A stretch of DNA of 64,000 bases from the NCBI RefSeq assembly GCF_900106955.1, contig NZ_FNNI01000003.1, positions 248,001-312,000 of the forward strand, written 5' to 3'. This document shows positions 26,148 to 34,846 of this stretch, piece by piece; position 1 is the stretch's first letter, and each line of letters starts with the position of its first letter. The translations under genes were made by a program, and so were the position numbers. A model generated the notes under the pieces. The model had not been told where the DNA came from. It was given only the letters and a program-made list of their open reading frames with translations, and did not search any database. This DNA comes from Aidingimonas halophila. Lineage in GTDB: Bacteria; Pseudomonadota; Gammaproteobacteria; Pseudomonadales; Halomonadaceae.

Positions 26148-26168
26148 GAATCCTGCTCGACAGGATTC
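26148..26168 (+). other. Hairpin in the fapE-fapF gap
   Basis: GAATCCTG (26148-26155) and CAGGATTC (26161-26168) form a perfect 8-bp stem with a 5-base loop and no U-run. The 287-base gap (25942-26228) that contains it otherwise holds an 86-codon frame (25953-26213) with no recognisable feature, so a separate promoter for fapF is possible but not identified. Confidence 0.45.
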
Positions 26169-26228
26169 AGTCGCAGCCCATCGAATACCATCAAAAACCC
26201 AGGGAATCGATAGTCAGGGGAGTGGATA

Positions 26229-27341
26229 ATGCGAATGACCAAGGTTGCCGATCCTCAACTGAGTCTCAAGCCGTATATCACCGCTGTCACTTTGTGTGTG
26301 GGTAGTGTGTGGGCCACATCGGCCTGGGCTCAAGAGGATGTGTCGCCGGGGGGCGATGGAGACGGGGAGGTTGTCAGGGAGGCCGGCCCCACGCAAAGCG
26401 TCCAGAATGTGCTCCGCGAGGAACATGCGCTGTTCTCGGATCGACTGACGATCGAACCCGGGATCAGTTATGCCTATTCGGATCGTAGCCAGTTGGCTCT
26501 GAGTGGTTTCCTGGCGCTGGATGCCATCTTTCTCGGTGAAATCAATGTCGATACCGTCTCGAGCCATATCACCACGTTCGATCTCAACTTTCGTTACGGG
26601 GTGACGGAGCGTCTGGAATTCGAACTCAATTTCCCGTTCCTGTATCGCAGCAGTACCTATGAGAGCACCGGAGGGGGAGGTGCGGCCGAAGATGACCCCA
26701 ATGTCGAGGATTCCGTGAGCGAGGCCGGATTGGGGGATATCAGTGCCTCACTCAATTACCGATTGTTGAATGAAACCGCGCAACGCCCCGATCTGGTCTG
26801 GAATGTTGGTGTCCGTGCGCCGACAGGCAACGATCCCTTCGGTATCCCGACACGTCGAGTGGAAGGCAGTGAAGGTAATGTGGAGATTCCGACCGAACTG
26901 CCGACGGGTAACGGCGTCTGGGCCGTTTCCACGGGGTTCTCGGTGCTCAAGACGGTCGATCCCGCCATTCTCTTCGCCAATGCCGGCTACACCTACAATT
27001 TCGAGGAGAGCTTCGGCGATATCGATGCCGCGGAAGGCAATCAGCCAGGAGATGTCAAGCTGGGCGACTCCTTCAATCTGGGATTCGGTACGGCATTTGC
27101 CTTGAATGAACGCTTGAGCTTGTCGATGTCCTACGCGCACCAGCACAGTTTCAAATCCGAGACGACCCAGAACGGGGTTACCGAAGAGGTCGTGGGCAGT
27201 GATGCCAATGTAGGGACCATGAATTTCGGCGCTACCTATGCGCTGAGTGACGATACGTCGCTGGTTACCAACGTGGCGGTTGGTCTGACCGACGATGCCT
27301 CGGATCTCACGGTCTCGTTCCGGATGCCGTTCCAGTTCTAG
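26229..27341 (+). CDS. fapF: Outer-membrane beta-barrel FapF (locus 2)
   Basis: A 370-residue protein with a signal peptide ending at SAWAQ (about residue 35) and GGGGAG before the ATG (an in-frame ATG two codons later is an alternative). A short glycine/acid-rich N-terminal linker is followed by repeated amphipathic beta strands and a terminal phenylalanine (FRMPFQF), as expected for an outer-membrane barrel. It shares long blocks with the locus 1 barrel. FapF forms the trimeric export pore for Fap subunits. The long N-terminal coiled coil described for Pseudomonas FapF is not evident here. Confidence 0.8.
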   Translation: MRMTKVADPQLSLKPYITAVTLCVGSVWATSAWAQEDVSPGGDGDGEVVREAGPTQSVQNVLREEHALFSDRLTIEPGISYAYSDRSQLALSGFLALDAIFLGEINVDTVSSHITTFDLNFRYGVTERLEFELNFPFLYRSSTYESTGGGGAAEDDPNVEDSVSEAGLGDISASLNYRLLNETAQRPDLVWNVGVRAPTGNDPFGIPTRRVEGSEGNVEIPTELPTGNGVWAVSTGFSVLKTVDPAILFANAGYTYNFEESFGDIDAAEGNQPGDVKLGDSFNLGFGTAFALNERLSLSMSYAHQHSFKSETTQNGVTEEVVGSDANVGTMNFGATYALSDDTSLVTNVAVGLTDDASDLTVSFRMPFQF

Positions 27342-27360
27342 GCAGTGAACTCAACTCACT

Positions 27361-27383
27361 GAGCCGCTGGCTGGCAGCGGCTC
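27361..27383. terminator. Terminator hairpin between fapF and the convergent activator gene
   Basis: GAGCCGCTG (27361-27369) and CAGCGGCTC (27375-27383) make a perfect 9-bp stem with a GCTGG loop. It lies 20 bases after fapF and 4 bases beyond the stop of the convergent gene. Confidence 0.75.
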
Positions 27384-27387
27384 GATC

Positions 27388-28749
27388 TCAATGATGCAAC
27401 TCGGCGGATTCGGGGCGGACGATGTCATGTTTATCGATCAATCGATAGAGTGTCACCCGTGACACGCCGAGTTCCTTGGCGGCATTCTGGATCTTGTACT
27501 TGTTGCGGGCCAGGGCGGCCACCAGGGCATCGCGTTCGGCTGCGTCACGGGCTTGTTCCAGTGTCAATACTTCACGGCTGTTGTGTCGCCGTTCGAGTCC
27601 CATGTCAGCGGGACGAATGAGGCGTCGTTCGCACATCACCATGGCGCGGCGGACCCGGTTGATCAGTTCCCGTATGTTGCCTGGCCAGTCATATTGCCGC
27701 ATCAAGGCCAGCGTTTCCTGGCTGAATCCCCGCAATTGAGCCGGTTTCTCATTGGCGAATTTGTCGAAGAAGAAACGCGCCAGCACCTCGATGTCTTCCT
27801 GCCGTTCGCGAAGCGGCGGCACATTGATCTGCAGGACATTGAGGCGGTGATAGAGATCTTCTCGAAAGCGCCCTTCACGCACGGCAGCCTCAAGATCAAT
27901 GTGTGTCGCAGCCAGGACTCGCACATCAACGTTGATCTCCTTGAGTCCCCCGACACGCTGAATCTGGTGATCCTGGAGAAAGCGCAGGAGATTGACCTGC
28001 ATATCCAGTGGCAAGTCACCGATCTCGTCGAGGAACAGGGTACCGCCGGATGCGGCTTCGATACGGCCAATCTTGCGTTGTGTCGCACCGGTGAAGGCGC
28101 CCTTCTCATGGCCGAACAATTCCGACTGAATCAGACTGGCCGGTAGGGCGCCGCAGTTGACGGCCACGAATGGTCCTTCGGCCCGTGTCGATCGCTCGTG
28201 GACAGCATGTGCAGCCAGTTCCTTACCCGTGCCGGATTCACCACTGATGAAGACCGGTGCATCGACGGCTGCTACACGACGAATCATGTTGAACAGCTTA
28301 TGCATTTCCGGGGTGGTGCCCACCATTTCGTACTCGCTGGATCCCAACTGACAGTCCCGACCGGGAAGTGGCGCCAATCTGGCCATGGCCAGGGCATGGG
28401 TCAACAGACAATCGATCTCTGCGACATCGATCGGTAAGGTGTGGTAGGCGTAGAACAGTTGGCTCAGGATGCGGCAGCTGACGTGATCGTCGAGTGCTGC
28501 ATTGTCGACCAGGGCGACCCACTCCATGGGATGGGACATGACCAGCTTTTCGGCCGCTTTCTGGTGATGCTTGTCAACATCGACATACATCAGACCGACA
28601 TCGCAAGGGTGCGAATGAATCAACTCATCGGCGTGAAACGTGTCGGGCGCGCATTGGATGGACCATCCGCGCTGGGCCATATCCGCGATGACTGGCGGCG
28701 TGTGATGATGATCGGCACCGACAAACAGCAAACGCTTGGTGACTTCCAT
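27388..28749 (-). CDS. VpsR-like sigma-54-dependent activator (locus 2)
   Basis: A 453-residue regulator homologous to the product at 20060-21448. The N-terminal receiver-like domain carries [11 protein letters not shown] (99-107). Walker A is GESGTGKE (170-177), the sigma-54 loop is the canonical GAFTGA (217-222), and the Fis-type helix-turn-helix is [19 protein letters not shown]. VpsR of Vibrio, a matrix-gene activator responding to c-di-GMP, is the nearest relative I can name; ligand binding here is not shown. The gene is downstream of, and on the same strand as, the csgD-like gene (60-base gap). It probably activates the promoter at 22006. Confidence 0.88.
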   Translation of the reverse strand: MEVTKRLLFVGADHHHTPPVIADMAQRGWSIQCAPDTFHADELIHSHPCDVGLMYVDVDKHHQKAAEKLVMSHPMEWVALVDNAALDDHVSCRILSQLFYAYHTLPIDVAEIDCLLTHALAMARLAPLPGRDCQLGSSEYEMVGTTPEMHKLFNMIRRVAAVDAPVFISGESGTGKELAAHAVHERSTRAEGPFVAVNCGALPASLIQSELFGHEKGAFTGATQRKIGRIEAASGGTLFLDEIGDLPLDMQVNLLRFLQDHQIQRVGGLKEINVDVRVLAATHIDLEAAVREGRFREDLYHRLNVLQINVPPLRERQEDIEVLARFFFDKFANEKPAQLRGFSQETLALMRQYDWPGNIRELINRVRRAMVMCERRLIRPADMGLERRHNSREVLTLEQARDAAERDALVAALARNKYKIQNAAKELGVSRVTLYRLIDKHDIVRPESAELHH

Positions 28750-28809
28750 AGTGACTCTCGTTCCCGGCGTTGTTCTTTATAATCCCCTGGACGCTTTTTC
28801 CATCGTGAT

Positions 28810-29511
28810 TCAATGGCGTAACGAGGAGCGATGCGGGTTGTCTTCGGTTCTCATACTGGCCAGGTTGATCGGCATGGCACCCAGGTTTTGCCGCGCCCAG
28901 TTCATGGCCTGGATACGGTTATGCACCTTGATCTTGCGAAAGACGTTATAGAGATGCGACTTTACCGTGTGCTCGCTGACGAAGAGCCGTTCGGCGATCT
29001 CCGAGTTCGAGGCGCCTGATCCTAGAAGACCAATGATCTCGAGTTCACGGTGCGTCAACCCACAGATGGGGCGGTAGGCATTGCGTTGCTGACGCCGATA
29101 GAAATCGATCAGGCGGGTCATCAATGCGCGTGATATCCACAGGTCGCCTTCCAGAAGTTTGCGGATGCCCTTGCAGATCAGCATCAGGCTGTCACTGCGA
29201 TAGAAGACGCCCTGAAGGTGGAACTTGGCCAGTACATCAGCGGCGTGGTCCTCATCACGCAGGTTGAAGGCCGCCAGTAATATGTCGGACCCTTCCAACG
29301 TCTGGTAGTACCATTGTTGAAGTGTTTCGTCATCGACGTGGTCGGCATCCATCAGTATCAGCGTGGTCTCATTTGCTTGCAGGCTACAGCTCTCGGTGAG
29401 TCCCTTGACGGCAACGGGGCACTGCAGTTGTTGATGGATATAATCGATGAACAATTGTGATTGTGGGTTCGTATCGGTGACTAGAAGCACCGATCCCTTG
29501 GCTTGATCCAT
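28810..29511 (-). CDS. CsgD-like LuxR-family biofilm regulator
   Basis: A 233-residue regulator with a receiver-like N-terminal domain lacking a clear phosphorylation pocket and a LuxR helix-turn-helix at about 150-212. The match to E. coli CsgD is strong in two blocks: QGVFYRSDS near 100, and LTHRELEIIGLLGSGASNSE with SEHTVKSHLYNVF. CsgD normally activates curli and cellulose genes. No csgA/csgB homologue is in this window, and the gene instead neighbours a Fap-type operon. GGAGCAGGG precedes the ATG. Activation of the downstream sigma-54 activator or of either fibre locus is inferred. Confidence 0.88.
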   Translation of the reverse strand: MDQAKGSVLLVTDTNPQSQLFIDYIHQQLQCPVAVKGLTESCSLQANETTLILMDADHVDDETLQQWYYQTLEGSDILLAAFNLRDEDHAADVLAKFHLQGVFYRSDSLMLICKGIRKLLEGDLWISRALMTRLIDFYRRQQRNAYRPICGLTHRELEIIGLLGSGASNSEIAERLFVSEHTVKSHLYNVFRKIKVHNRIQAMNWARQNLGAMPINLASMRTEDNPHRSSLRH

Positions 29512-29902
29512 GACCCTGCTCCTTTCTTATGGGAAGCGCGATGCGTTGACAGTATGACGATATTAAGGAGGACCCTCTTCCTAACTGTAATCCAAACACC
29601 ATGAATGTAAAGTTAAGTTACTGTAAAAAAGAATGATTTTAATAGTATTAGGTTAATCTAAACATAGGCAATAAAGTTTTTTATTTAAAATCAATCAGTT
29701 ATTTATATAATTTGATGAATTTATAAAATACTAAAGCAAGCTAACGAAAGTATTCTAACTTTAATTTTTGTAACACTGTTTTCTTAGTCAATGAGTATGA
29801 AATAATTAATACTTGCCTTAACTTGTTGTAAAAGTTCGGGATGTGTAAGAGGAAATTCCCACTTCCCTATTGGATACGTAGAATGGAGGTAACACGGCGA
29901 GG
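29512..29902. promoter_or_regulatory. AT-rich intergenic region in front of the csgD-like gene
   Basis: This 390-base gap separates the csgD-like gene (minus) and rdgB (plus). About 29570-29840 is far AT-richer than the surroundings. It contains a perfect IHF consensus AATCAATCAGTTA (29689-29701) inside the 15-mer shared with the fap promoter, and a TGTAACA heptamer (29769-29775). E. coli csgD also has a long, AT-rich, IHF-responsive regulatory region. No -35/-10 pair was confidently chosen. Confidence 0.55.
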
Positions 29903-30511
29903 ATGAATGACATGTCTGCTATACATACGCTGGTGCTGGCCAGTGGTAATGAAGGAAAGCTTAGAGAATTCAATGAATTGCTATCACCCGTAGGCATTGA
30001 GGTGCGAGCTCAGAAAGATTTTTCGGTGCCTGAGGTGGAAGAGACGGGCGTCACCTTCGTTGAGAATGCCTTGCTCAAGGCCCGTGAAGCGAGCAGAGTC
30101 AGTGGGTTGCCGGCACTCGCCGACGATTCCGGTCTGGAAGTGGATGCATTGAACGGGGCGCCAGGGATCTACTCGGCCCGTTATGCCGGGGAACCACCCG
30201 ATGACGGAGCCAATAATGACAAATTGTTGTCTGCCATGGCCGGGATCCCCGAGGGGCAGCGAAGCGGGCGTTACTGGTGTGTATTGGTCTATTTGCGTCA
30301 TGCAGACGATCCCGTGCCCGTCATTGTCCAGCGGTGCTGGGAAGGAGAAATACTTGCGCATCCCCGTGGCGAGGGAGGCTTTGGCTACGATCCGTTGTTC
30401 TGGGTGACCGACATGGGCATGAGCGCTGCCGAACTCTCCGGGGAAGAGAAGAACCGCTTGAGCCATCGCGGTCGGGCGATGCAGGCCCTGGTCGACCAGT
30501 GGCATTATTGA
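29903..30511 (+). CDS. rdgB: dITP/XTP pyrophosphatase RdgB
   Basis: A house-cleaning enzyme hydrolysing ITP, dITP and XTP. About 202 residues; the start may be 29903 or the ATG at 29912 (MSAIHTLVLASGNEGKLREF). Ham1-family motifs are LVLASGNEGKLREF, ALADDSGLEVDALNGAPGIY and GFGYDPLFW...SHRGRAMQAL. Its TGA overlaps the ATG of hemW by one base. Confidence 0.96.
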   Translation: MNDMSAIHTLVLASGNEGKLREFNELLSPVGIEVRAQKDFSVPEVEETGVTFVENALLKAREASRVSGLPALADDSGLEVDALNGAPGIYSARYAGEPPDDGANNDKLLSAMAGIPEGQRSGRYWCVLVYLRHADDPVPVIVQRCWEGEILAHPRGEGGFGYDPLFWVTDMGMSAAELSGEEKNRLSHRGRAMQALVDQWHY

Positions 30512-31698
30512 TGTCGATGATGGAACCGACCCGCAGCTTGCCCCCTCTTGCCTTGTACGTGCATGTGCCCTGGTGCGTACGCAAGTGTCCCTACTGTGAT
30601 TTCAATTCGCACGGTGTGGGTCATCATTCAGAACTACCGGAAGAGACTTACCTGCAAGCTCTGTTGGCGGATCTTGAAGATGAGCTTCCTCTTGCCGCGT
30701 CGCGGGAGCTGACCAGCATTTTCATCGGTGGCGGGACGCCCAGCCTGATGTCGCCGGCGTTCTACCAGCATTTTCTGGAGGCCCTGGCCAGCCGACTGAC
30801 ACTGGCTGACGATATCGAGATTACTCTGGAGGCCAATCCCGGTACGATCGAACAGCAACGCTTTCATGGCTATCGTCAGGCAGGAATCAATCGGTTGTCA
30901 TTGGGCGTTCAGAGTTTTCAGCCCGAACATCTCGCGGTCCTGGGCCGCATTCATGGGGCTGATGAGGCAAAGAGGGCAGTGTCGCTTGCCCGGCGGGCAG
31001 GATTTGACAATCTCAATATCGATCTCATGCACGGGTTACCGGGACAGGATGTCAACCAGGCATTGGCCGATCTGGATGCCGCCACGGTACTGGAGCCCGA
31101 ACATCTCTCCTGGTATCAACTGACCCTCGAGCCCAATACCGAATTCTATACGCACCCTCCCGTATTGCCTCATGACGACCTGCTCTGGGACATTCAGGAA
31201 GCGGGCCACGAGCGACTGACCGGCGCCGGGTTTCAACAGTACGAGATATCGGCGTATTCACGTCCCGGCCTGTCATCACGACATAACCGTAACTACTGGG
31301 CGTTCGGCGATTATCTGGGAATCGGAGCCGGCGCCCATGGCAAGCTCACGGGATGCGGAGAAGGCGGCGACTGGCACATCGAAAGGCGCTGGAAAACCCG
31401 CCAGCCCGATGCCTATCTGCGTCGCCGGAAAGATCTACGCGGTTTTCTCGCTGGACGTGAATCCATTGGTGTCGATGAGTTGCCCCTGGAATTTGCCATG
31501 AATGCCTTGCGACTGGTCGATGGCGTCCCCATGGCGATCTGGGAAGCGCATACCGGGCGGCCGATCCACGAACTCGAGGCCCAACTGTCGCCACTTCGCA
31601 AAAAAGGACTTCTTGTGCAAGATACCATGTGGCTTCAAGCTACCCCTAGGGGTCTATTATTCTTGAATGACCTTCTGGCATCGATCAGCAATGAATGA
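30511..31698 (+). CDS. hemW: Radical SAM haem chaperone HemW
   Basis: A 395-residue protein formerly called an oxygen-independent coproporphyrinogen oxidase-like protein and now viewed as a haem chaperone. The start at 30511 is chosen because it overlaps the rdgB stop; ATGs at 30517 and 30520 are alternatives. The radical-SAM motif CVRKCPYC follows PLALYVHVPW near residue 25, and GGGTPSLM, SLGVQSF and the C-terminal HemN domain are present. The order rdgB-hemW is conserved in gammaproteobacteria. Confidence 0.95.
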   Translation: MSMMEPTRSLPPLALYVHVPWCVRKCPYCDFNSHGVGHHSELPEETYLQALLADLEDELPLAASRELTSIFIGGGTPSLMSPAFYQHFLEALASRLTLADDIEITLEANPGTIEQQRFHGYRQAGINRLSLGVQSFQPEHLAVLGRIHGADEAKRAVSLARRAGFDNLNIDLMHGLPGQDVNQALADLDAATVLEPEHLSWYQLTLEPNTEFYTHPPVLPHDDLLWDIQEAGHERLTGAGFQQYEISAYSRPGLSSRHNRNYWAFGDYLGIGAGAHGKLTGCGEGGDWHIERRWKTRQPDAYLRRRKDLRGFLAGRESIGVDELPLEFAMNALRLVDGVPMAIWEAHTGRPIHELEAQLSPLRKKGLLVQDTMWLQATPRGLLFLNDLLASISNE

Positions 31699-31736
31699 TG
31701 CCGGGAGTCATCCCGTTCGTTTCAAGGAGTGATTGT

Positions 31737-32435
31737 ATGATGCCCAAGCTAGTCCGTTTCATGAGCCCGCTTGCCGCAGTGATTCTCGTGGCCGGTTGCG
31801 CAACGACGGATCCCAATACCGGGGAGACACGCCGGAACAAGACGGCAACAGGCGCCGGTATCGGTGCTGCCGTGGGTGCCGTGGCTGGTGCACTCAGCGG
31901 TGATGGCAGCAGCAGCCGTCGTGATCGCGCTCTGATCGGGGCAGCCGTTGGCGCCGCCGCCGGGGGAGGTATCGGCGCGTACATGGACCGGCAGGAGGAA
32001 GAGCTGCGTGAGCGTATGCAAGGTACCGGCATTGGTGTCGAACGTAGCGGTGATGACATCACTCTCAACATGCCCGATAGTGTCACCTTTGACTTCGATT
32101 CCAGTGATTTGACCAACGAGGCTCGGCGGGCCCTGGATGATGTCACTGAAGTGCTCAATGCCTATCCCGATACGCGTATCGATATTGCCGGCCATACTGA
32201 CAGTACCGGCGCCGAGGACTATAACCAGCGGCTCTCCGAGCGCCGAGCCGAGTCGGTGGGTACTTATCTTCGACAGGGCGGCATTACATCGTCCCGCTTG
32301 AGCATGACGGGTTATGGCGAAAGCCGTCCGGTAGCCAGCAACGATACCGATTCGGGCCGGGCACAGAATCGCCGTGTCGAAATCACACTGTCTCCGATCG
32401 AAGAGCGGATCGAACAGCGTCAATCAACGCAGTAA
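31737..32435 (+). CDS. OmpA-family lipoprotein (YiaD-like)
   Basis: A 232-residue outer-membrane lipoprotein. The ATG at 31737 (or 31740), with AAGGAG upstream, gives a lipoprotein signal with lipobox LVAGC near residue 22. Glycine-zipper segments (GAGIGAAVGAVAGALSG and ALIGAAVGAAAGGGIGAY) precede a C-terminal OmpA peptidoglycan-binding domain (FDFDSSDLTNEARRALDDV, GHTDSTG, NRRVEI). Likely links the outer membrane to peptidoglycan. A terminator follows directly. Confidence 0.92.
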   Translation: MMPKLVRFMSPLAAVILVAGCATTDPNTGETRRNKTATGAGIGAAVGAVAGALSGDGSSSRRDRALIGAAVGAAAGGGIGAYMDRQEEELRERMQGTGIGVERSGDDITLNMPDSVTFDFDSSDLTNEARRALDDVTEVLNAYPDTRIDIAGHTDSTGAEDYNQRLSERRAESVGTYLRQGGITSSRLSMTGYGESRPVASNDTDSGRAQNRRVEITLSPIEERIEQRQSTQ

Positions 32436-32453
32436 ACCGCTTGTCACTCACGG

Positions 32454-32480
32454 GGCCCGTCAGTGGACGGGCCTTCGGTT
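32454..32480 (+). terminator. Rho-independent terminator of the OmpA-family lipoprotein gene
   Basis: GGCCCGTC (32454-32461) pairs with GACGGGCC (32466-32473) around AGTG, followed by TTCGGTTTT. It lies 19 bases after the stop and before rlmJ. Confidence 0.75.
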
Positions 32481-32504
32481 TTCGTCCTCAACCACGCCTT
32501 CTCT

Positions 32505-33359
32505 ATGCTCTCCTATCAACACGCGTTTCATGTGGGCAATATGGCCGATGTGCACAAGCATCTGGCGCTTCATGCCGTAATCCAGCATATGCACCGGAAG
32601 GCATCAGCCGTGACTTACATCGATACCCATGCCGGTCGTGGCCTATACCCCCTCGACGCACCGGAAACCCGCAAGCTTGCAGAGTATCGTCAGGGAGTCG
32701 AACTGCTCTGGAAACAACAGGGGGAGGTTAGTAAGAACTCACTTCTGAAGACGTGGCTAGCGTCAATGGCGCCCTTGCAACAGATGGGAGGGGATGGGGG
32801 CATGACGCATTATCCGGGGTCCCCCTGGTGGTTGGTGCAAGGATTACGCGCCCAGGATCGTCTGCATCTTTACGAACTGCATCCTGGAGAGCATGCTCAT
32901 CTTGGTGATCAACCATTACCCGATAATGCCCAGCGGCATCACGACGATGGCCTGAAAGGCATTCTCCGTCTGATGCCTGTTGATACGCCTCGGGTATGTG
33001 CCCTGATCGACCCCAGCTATGAACGAAAGGGGGAGTACGTCGAGGTTGCTGAGACGCTGCATCGGCTATCTCGGAAGGCGAGGCATGCCATTGCTCTGGT
33101 GTGGTATCCACTGCTGCCGGCAGGACACCACCATGAGCTGCTCGATCGGCTCCGTGACACCGGTATGCGAAAGTTGTGGCGTAGCCAACTATACTGGCGA
33201 TCCCCCGAAACGGAAGCGCGCGGGATGTACGGCAGCGGTCTGTTGGTCTTCAATCCGCCTTGGGGGCTGGATGCCCGTCTGGATGAAAGCCTCGGTATCA
33301 TGCTGTCATGCCTACCCGAGGAGGCGGGTTACCAGGCCGATTGGTGGGTTGGTGAATAG
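32505..33359 (+). CDS. rlmJ: 23S rRNA (adenine2030-N6)-methyltransferase RlmJ
   Basis: A SAM-dependent methyltransferase of 284 residues. The start at 32505 (MLSYQHAFHVGNMADVHKHL) matches the E. coli N-terminus; the ORF opens at 32463, inside the terminator. THAGRGLYPLDAPE and the catalytic DPSYERKGEY are present. Convergent with mnmE, 14 bases away. Confidence 0.95.
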   Translation: MLSYQHAFHVGNMADVHKHLALHAVIQHMHRKASAVTYIDTHAGRGLYPLDAPETRKLAEYRQGVELLWKQQGEVSKNSLLKTWLASMAPLQQMGGDGGMTHYPGSPWWLVQGLRAQDRLHLYELHPGEHAHLGDQPLPDNAQRHHDDGLKGILRLMPVDTPRVCALIDPSYERKGEYVEVAETLHRLSRKARHAIALVWYPLLPAGHHHELLDRLRDTGMRKLWRSQLYWRSPETEARGMYGSGLLVFNPPWGLDARLDESLGIMLSCLPEEAGYQADWWVGE

Positions 33360-33373
33360 CGATGGCTAGCTCA

Positions 33374-34744
33374 CTATTTCCCGATGCAGAAGCTGCCGAA
33401 GATCTCACCCAATAGATCGTCGGCACTGAATTCGCCGGTAATTTCACCGAGTGCCTGTTGGGCGTCGCGCAGGTCTTCGGCTAGCAATTCACCGGCTCCA
33501 AGCCCTGACAATTGTTCTTTCCCGTTAGTGAGTGCTCGCTTTGCTCGATCGAGAGCATCCAGATGGCGCCGCCGTGCCGAGAAGCGCCCCTCGGTAGTCG
33601 TGGAGAAGCCCATGACTGTCTTGAGGTGATCTCGCAGGCTTTCCATGCCAGCGCCTGTCTTGGCCGAGAGCCGTATTACCGGGGCGTTATCGGACATCTC
33701 CAGGCCTGGCGACTCCCCGGTTTCATCGACCTTGTTGCGTATCAATGTCAATTGTCCGGGATCGGCAAGGCGTGTGACGAATTCCGGCCAGATCGCCTTC
33801 GGGTCCGTTGCCATGGTCGTGGATGCATCGACCAGCAGTAGTACGCGGTCGGCCGTTTCGATCGCCTCCCAGGCTCTGGCTACACCGATTCGTTCAACGG
33901 CATCGGGAGTATCACGCAAGCCAGCGGTATCGATCACGTGCAATGGCATGCCATCGATATGGATATGCTCGCGAAGCACATCGCGAGTCGTTCCCTCGAC
34001 CGATGTCACAATTGCCGTCTCCTGTTCGGTTAGTGCATTGAGCAGGCTGGATTTGCCGGCATTGGGGCGCCCGGCGATCACGACGTTCATTCCCTCGCGC
34101 ATCAGGGCGCCCTGACCAGCCGCGCTGCGCACGCTTTCCAGTTGCGCTTGCACACTCTCCAGCATAGTGGCGACGTGGCCGTCGGCGAGGAAATCGATCT
34201 CTTCTTCCGGAAAGTCGATCGCCGCTTCGACATACATGCGTAATTCGATCAGCCGCTTGACCAGTGTCTCGATTCGTTGAGAGAACTCACCCTGGAGCGA
34301 ACGTACGGCATTCTCGGCTGCGGTTCGGGAGCTGGCCTCTATCAGGTCAGCGATGGCCTCGGCCTGGGCCAGATCCAGCTTGTCGTTGAGAAAAGCGCGT
34401 TCGGAAAATTCGCCCGGACGGGCCATGCGGACGCCGAGCTGGATGCAGCGTTCCAGCAGCAGGTCCATGATGACCGGACCCCCGTGCCCTTGCAGTTCGA
34501 GTACATCCTCCCCCGTGAATGAGTTAGGCGCCTGGAAATAGAGAGCGATACCCTCGTCGATAATGCCTGCTTCCCCGCGAAAGGGAACATAATCCGCCCG
34601 ACGCGGCGGGGGACAGTAACCCAGGATCGTATTGGCGACAGTGACGCAGTCGGGGCCGGAAACCCGAATGATGCCGACTCCCCCTCGTCCGGGGGGAGTG
34701 GCGAGCGCCCCAATGGTATCTTGAGTGTATAGAGCGGCGGACAT
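33374..34744 (-). CDS. mnmE: tRNA modification GTPase MnmE
   Basis: The GTPase partner of MnmG in wobble-uridine modification; 456 residues. The G domain carries the P-loop [14 protein letters not shown], and the C-terminal folate/zinc-associated CIGK tail is intact (GSFCIGK). It follows yidC on the minus strand, as in most gammaproteobacteria, but mnmG is not next to it here. Confidence 0.97.
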   Translation of the reverse strand: MSAALYTQDTIGALATPPGRGGVGIIRVSGPDCVTVANTILGYCPPPRRADYVPFRGEAGIIDEGIALYFQAPNSFTGEDVLELQGHGGPVIMDLLLERCIQLGVRMARPGEFSERAFLNDKLDLAQAEAIADLIEASSRTAAENAVRSLQGEFSQRIETLVKRLIELRMYVEAAIDFPEEEIDFLADGHVATMLESVQAQLESVRSAAGQGALMREGMNVVIAGRPNAGKSSLLNALTEQETAIVTSVEGTTRDVLREHIHIDGMPLHVIDTAGLRDTPDAVERIGVARAWEAIETADRVLLLVDASTTMATDPKAIWPEFVTRLADPGQLTLIRNKVDETGESPGLEMSDNAPVIRLSAKTGAGMESLRDHLKTVMGFSTTTEGRFSARRRHLDALDRAKRALTNGKEQLSGLGAGELLAEDLRDAQQALGEITGEFSADDLLGEIFGSFCIGK

Positions 34745-34799
34745 AACGGCTCCGGTAACTGTAGATCCGATTATTCTCCCGTTGGCGGGCCATAAACAC

Positions 34800-34827
34800 C
34801 AGACCCCCGCACTGAGGCGGGGGTCTG
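34800..34827 (-). terminator. Hairpin terminator between yidC and mnmE
   Basis: CAGACCCCCGC (34800-34810) and GCGGGGGTCTG (34817-34827) form a perfect 11-bp stem. It lies about 20 bases after the yidC stop; on the minus strand it is followed by GTGTTT, a weak U-tract, so some read-through into mnmE is likely. Confidence 0.7.
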
Positions 34828-34846
34828 ATAGTGGACGACAGACATG

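Noticed and set aside
25953-26213. 86-codon frame between fapE and fapF
   Set aside because: No ribosome-binding site, signal or recognisable motif, and it runs through a hairpin; treated as intergenic.
15778-29511. The whole region as a curli system
   Set aside because: Only the CsgD-like regulator recalls curli; subunit repeats, peptidases and barrels are Fap-type and no CsgA/B/E/F/G-like product is visible.
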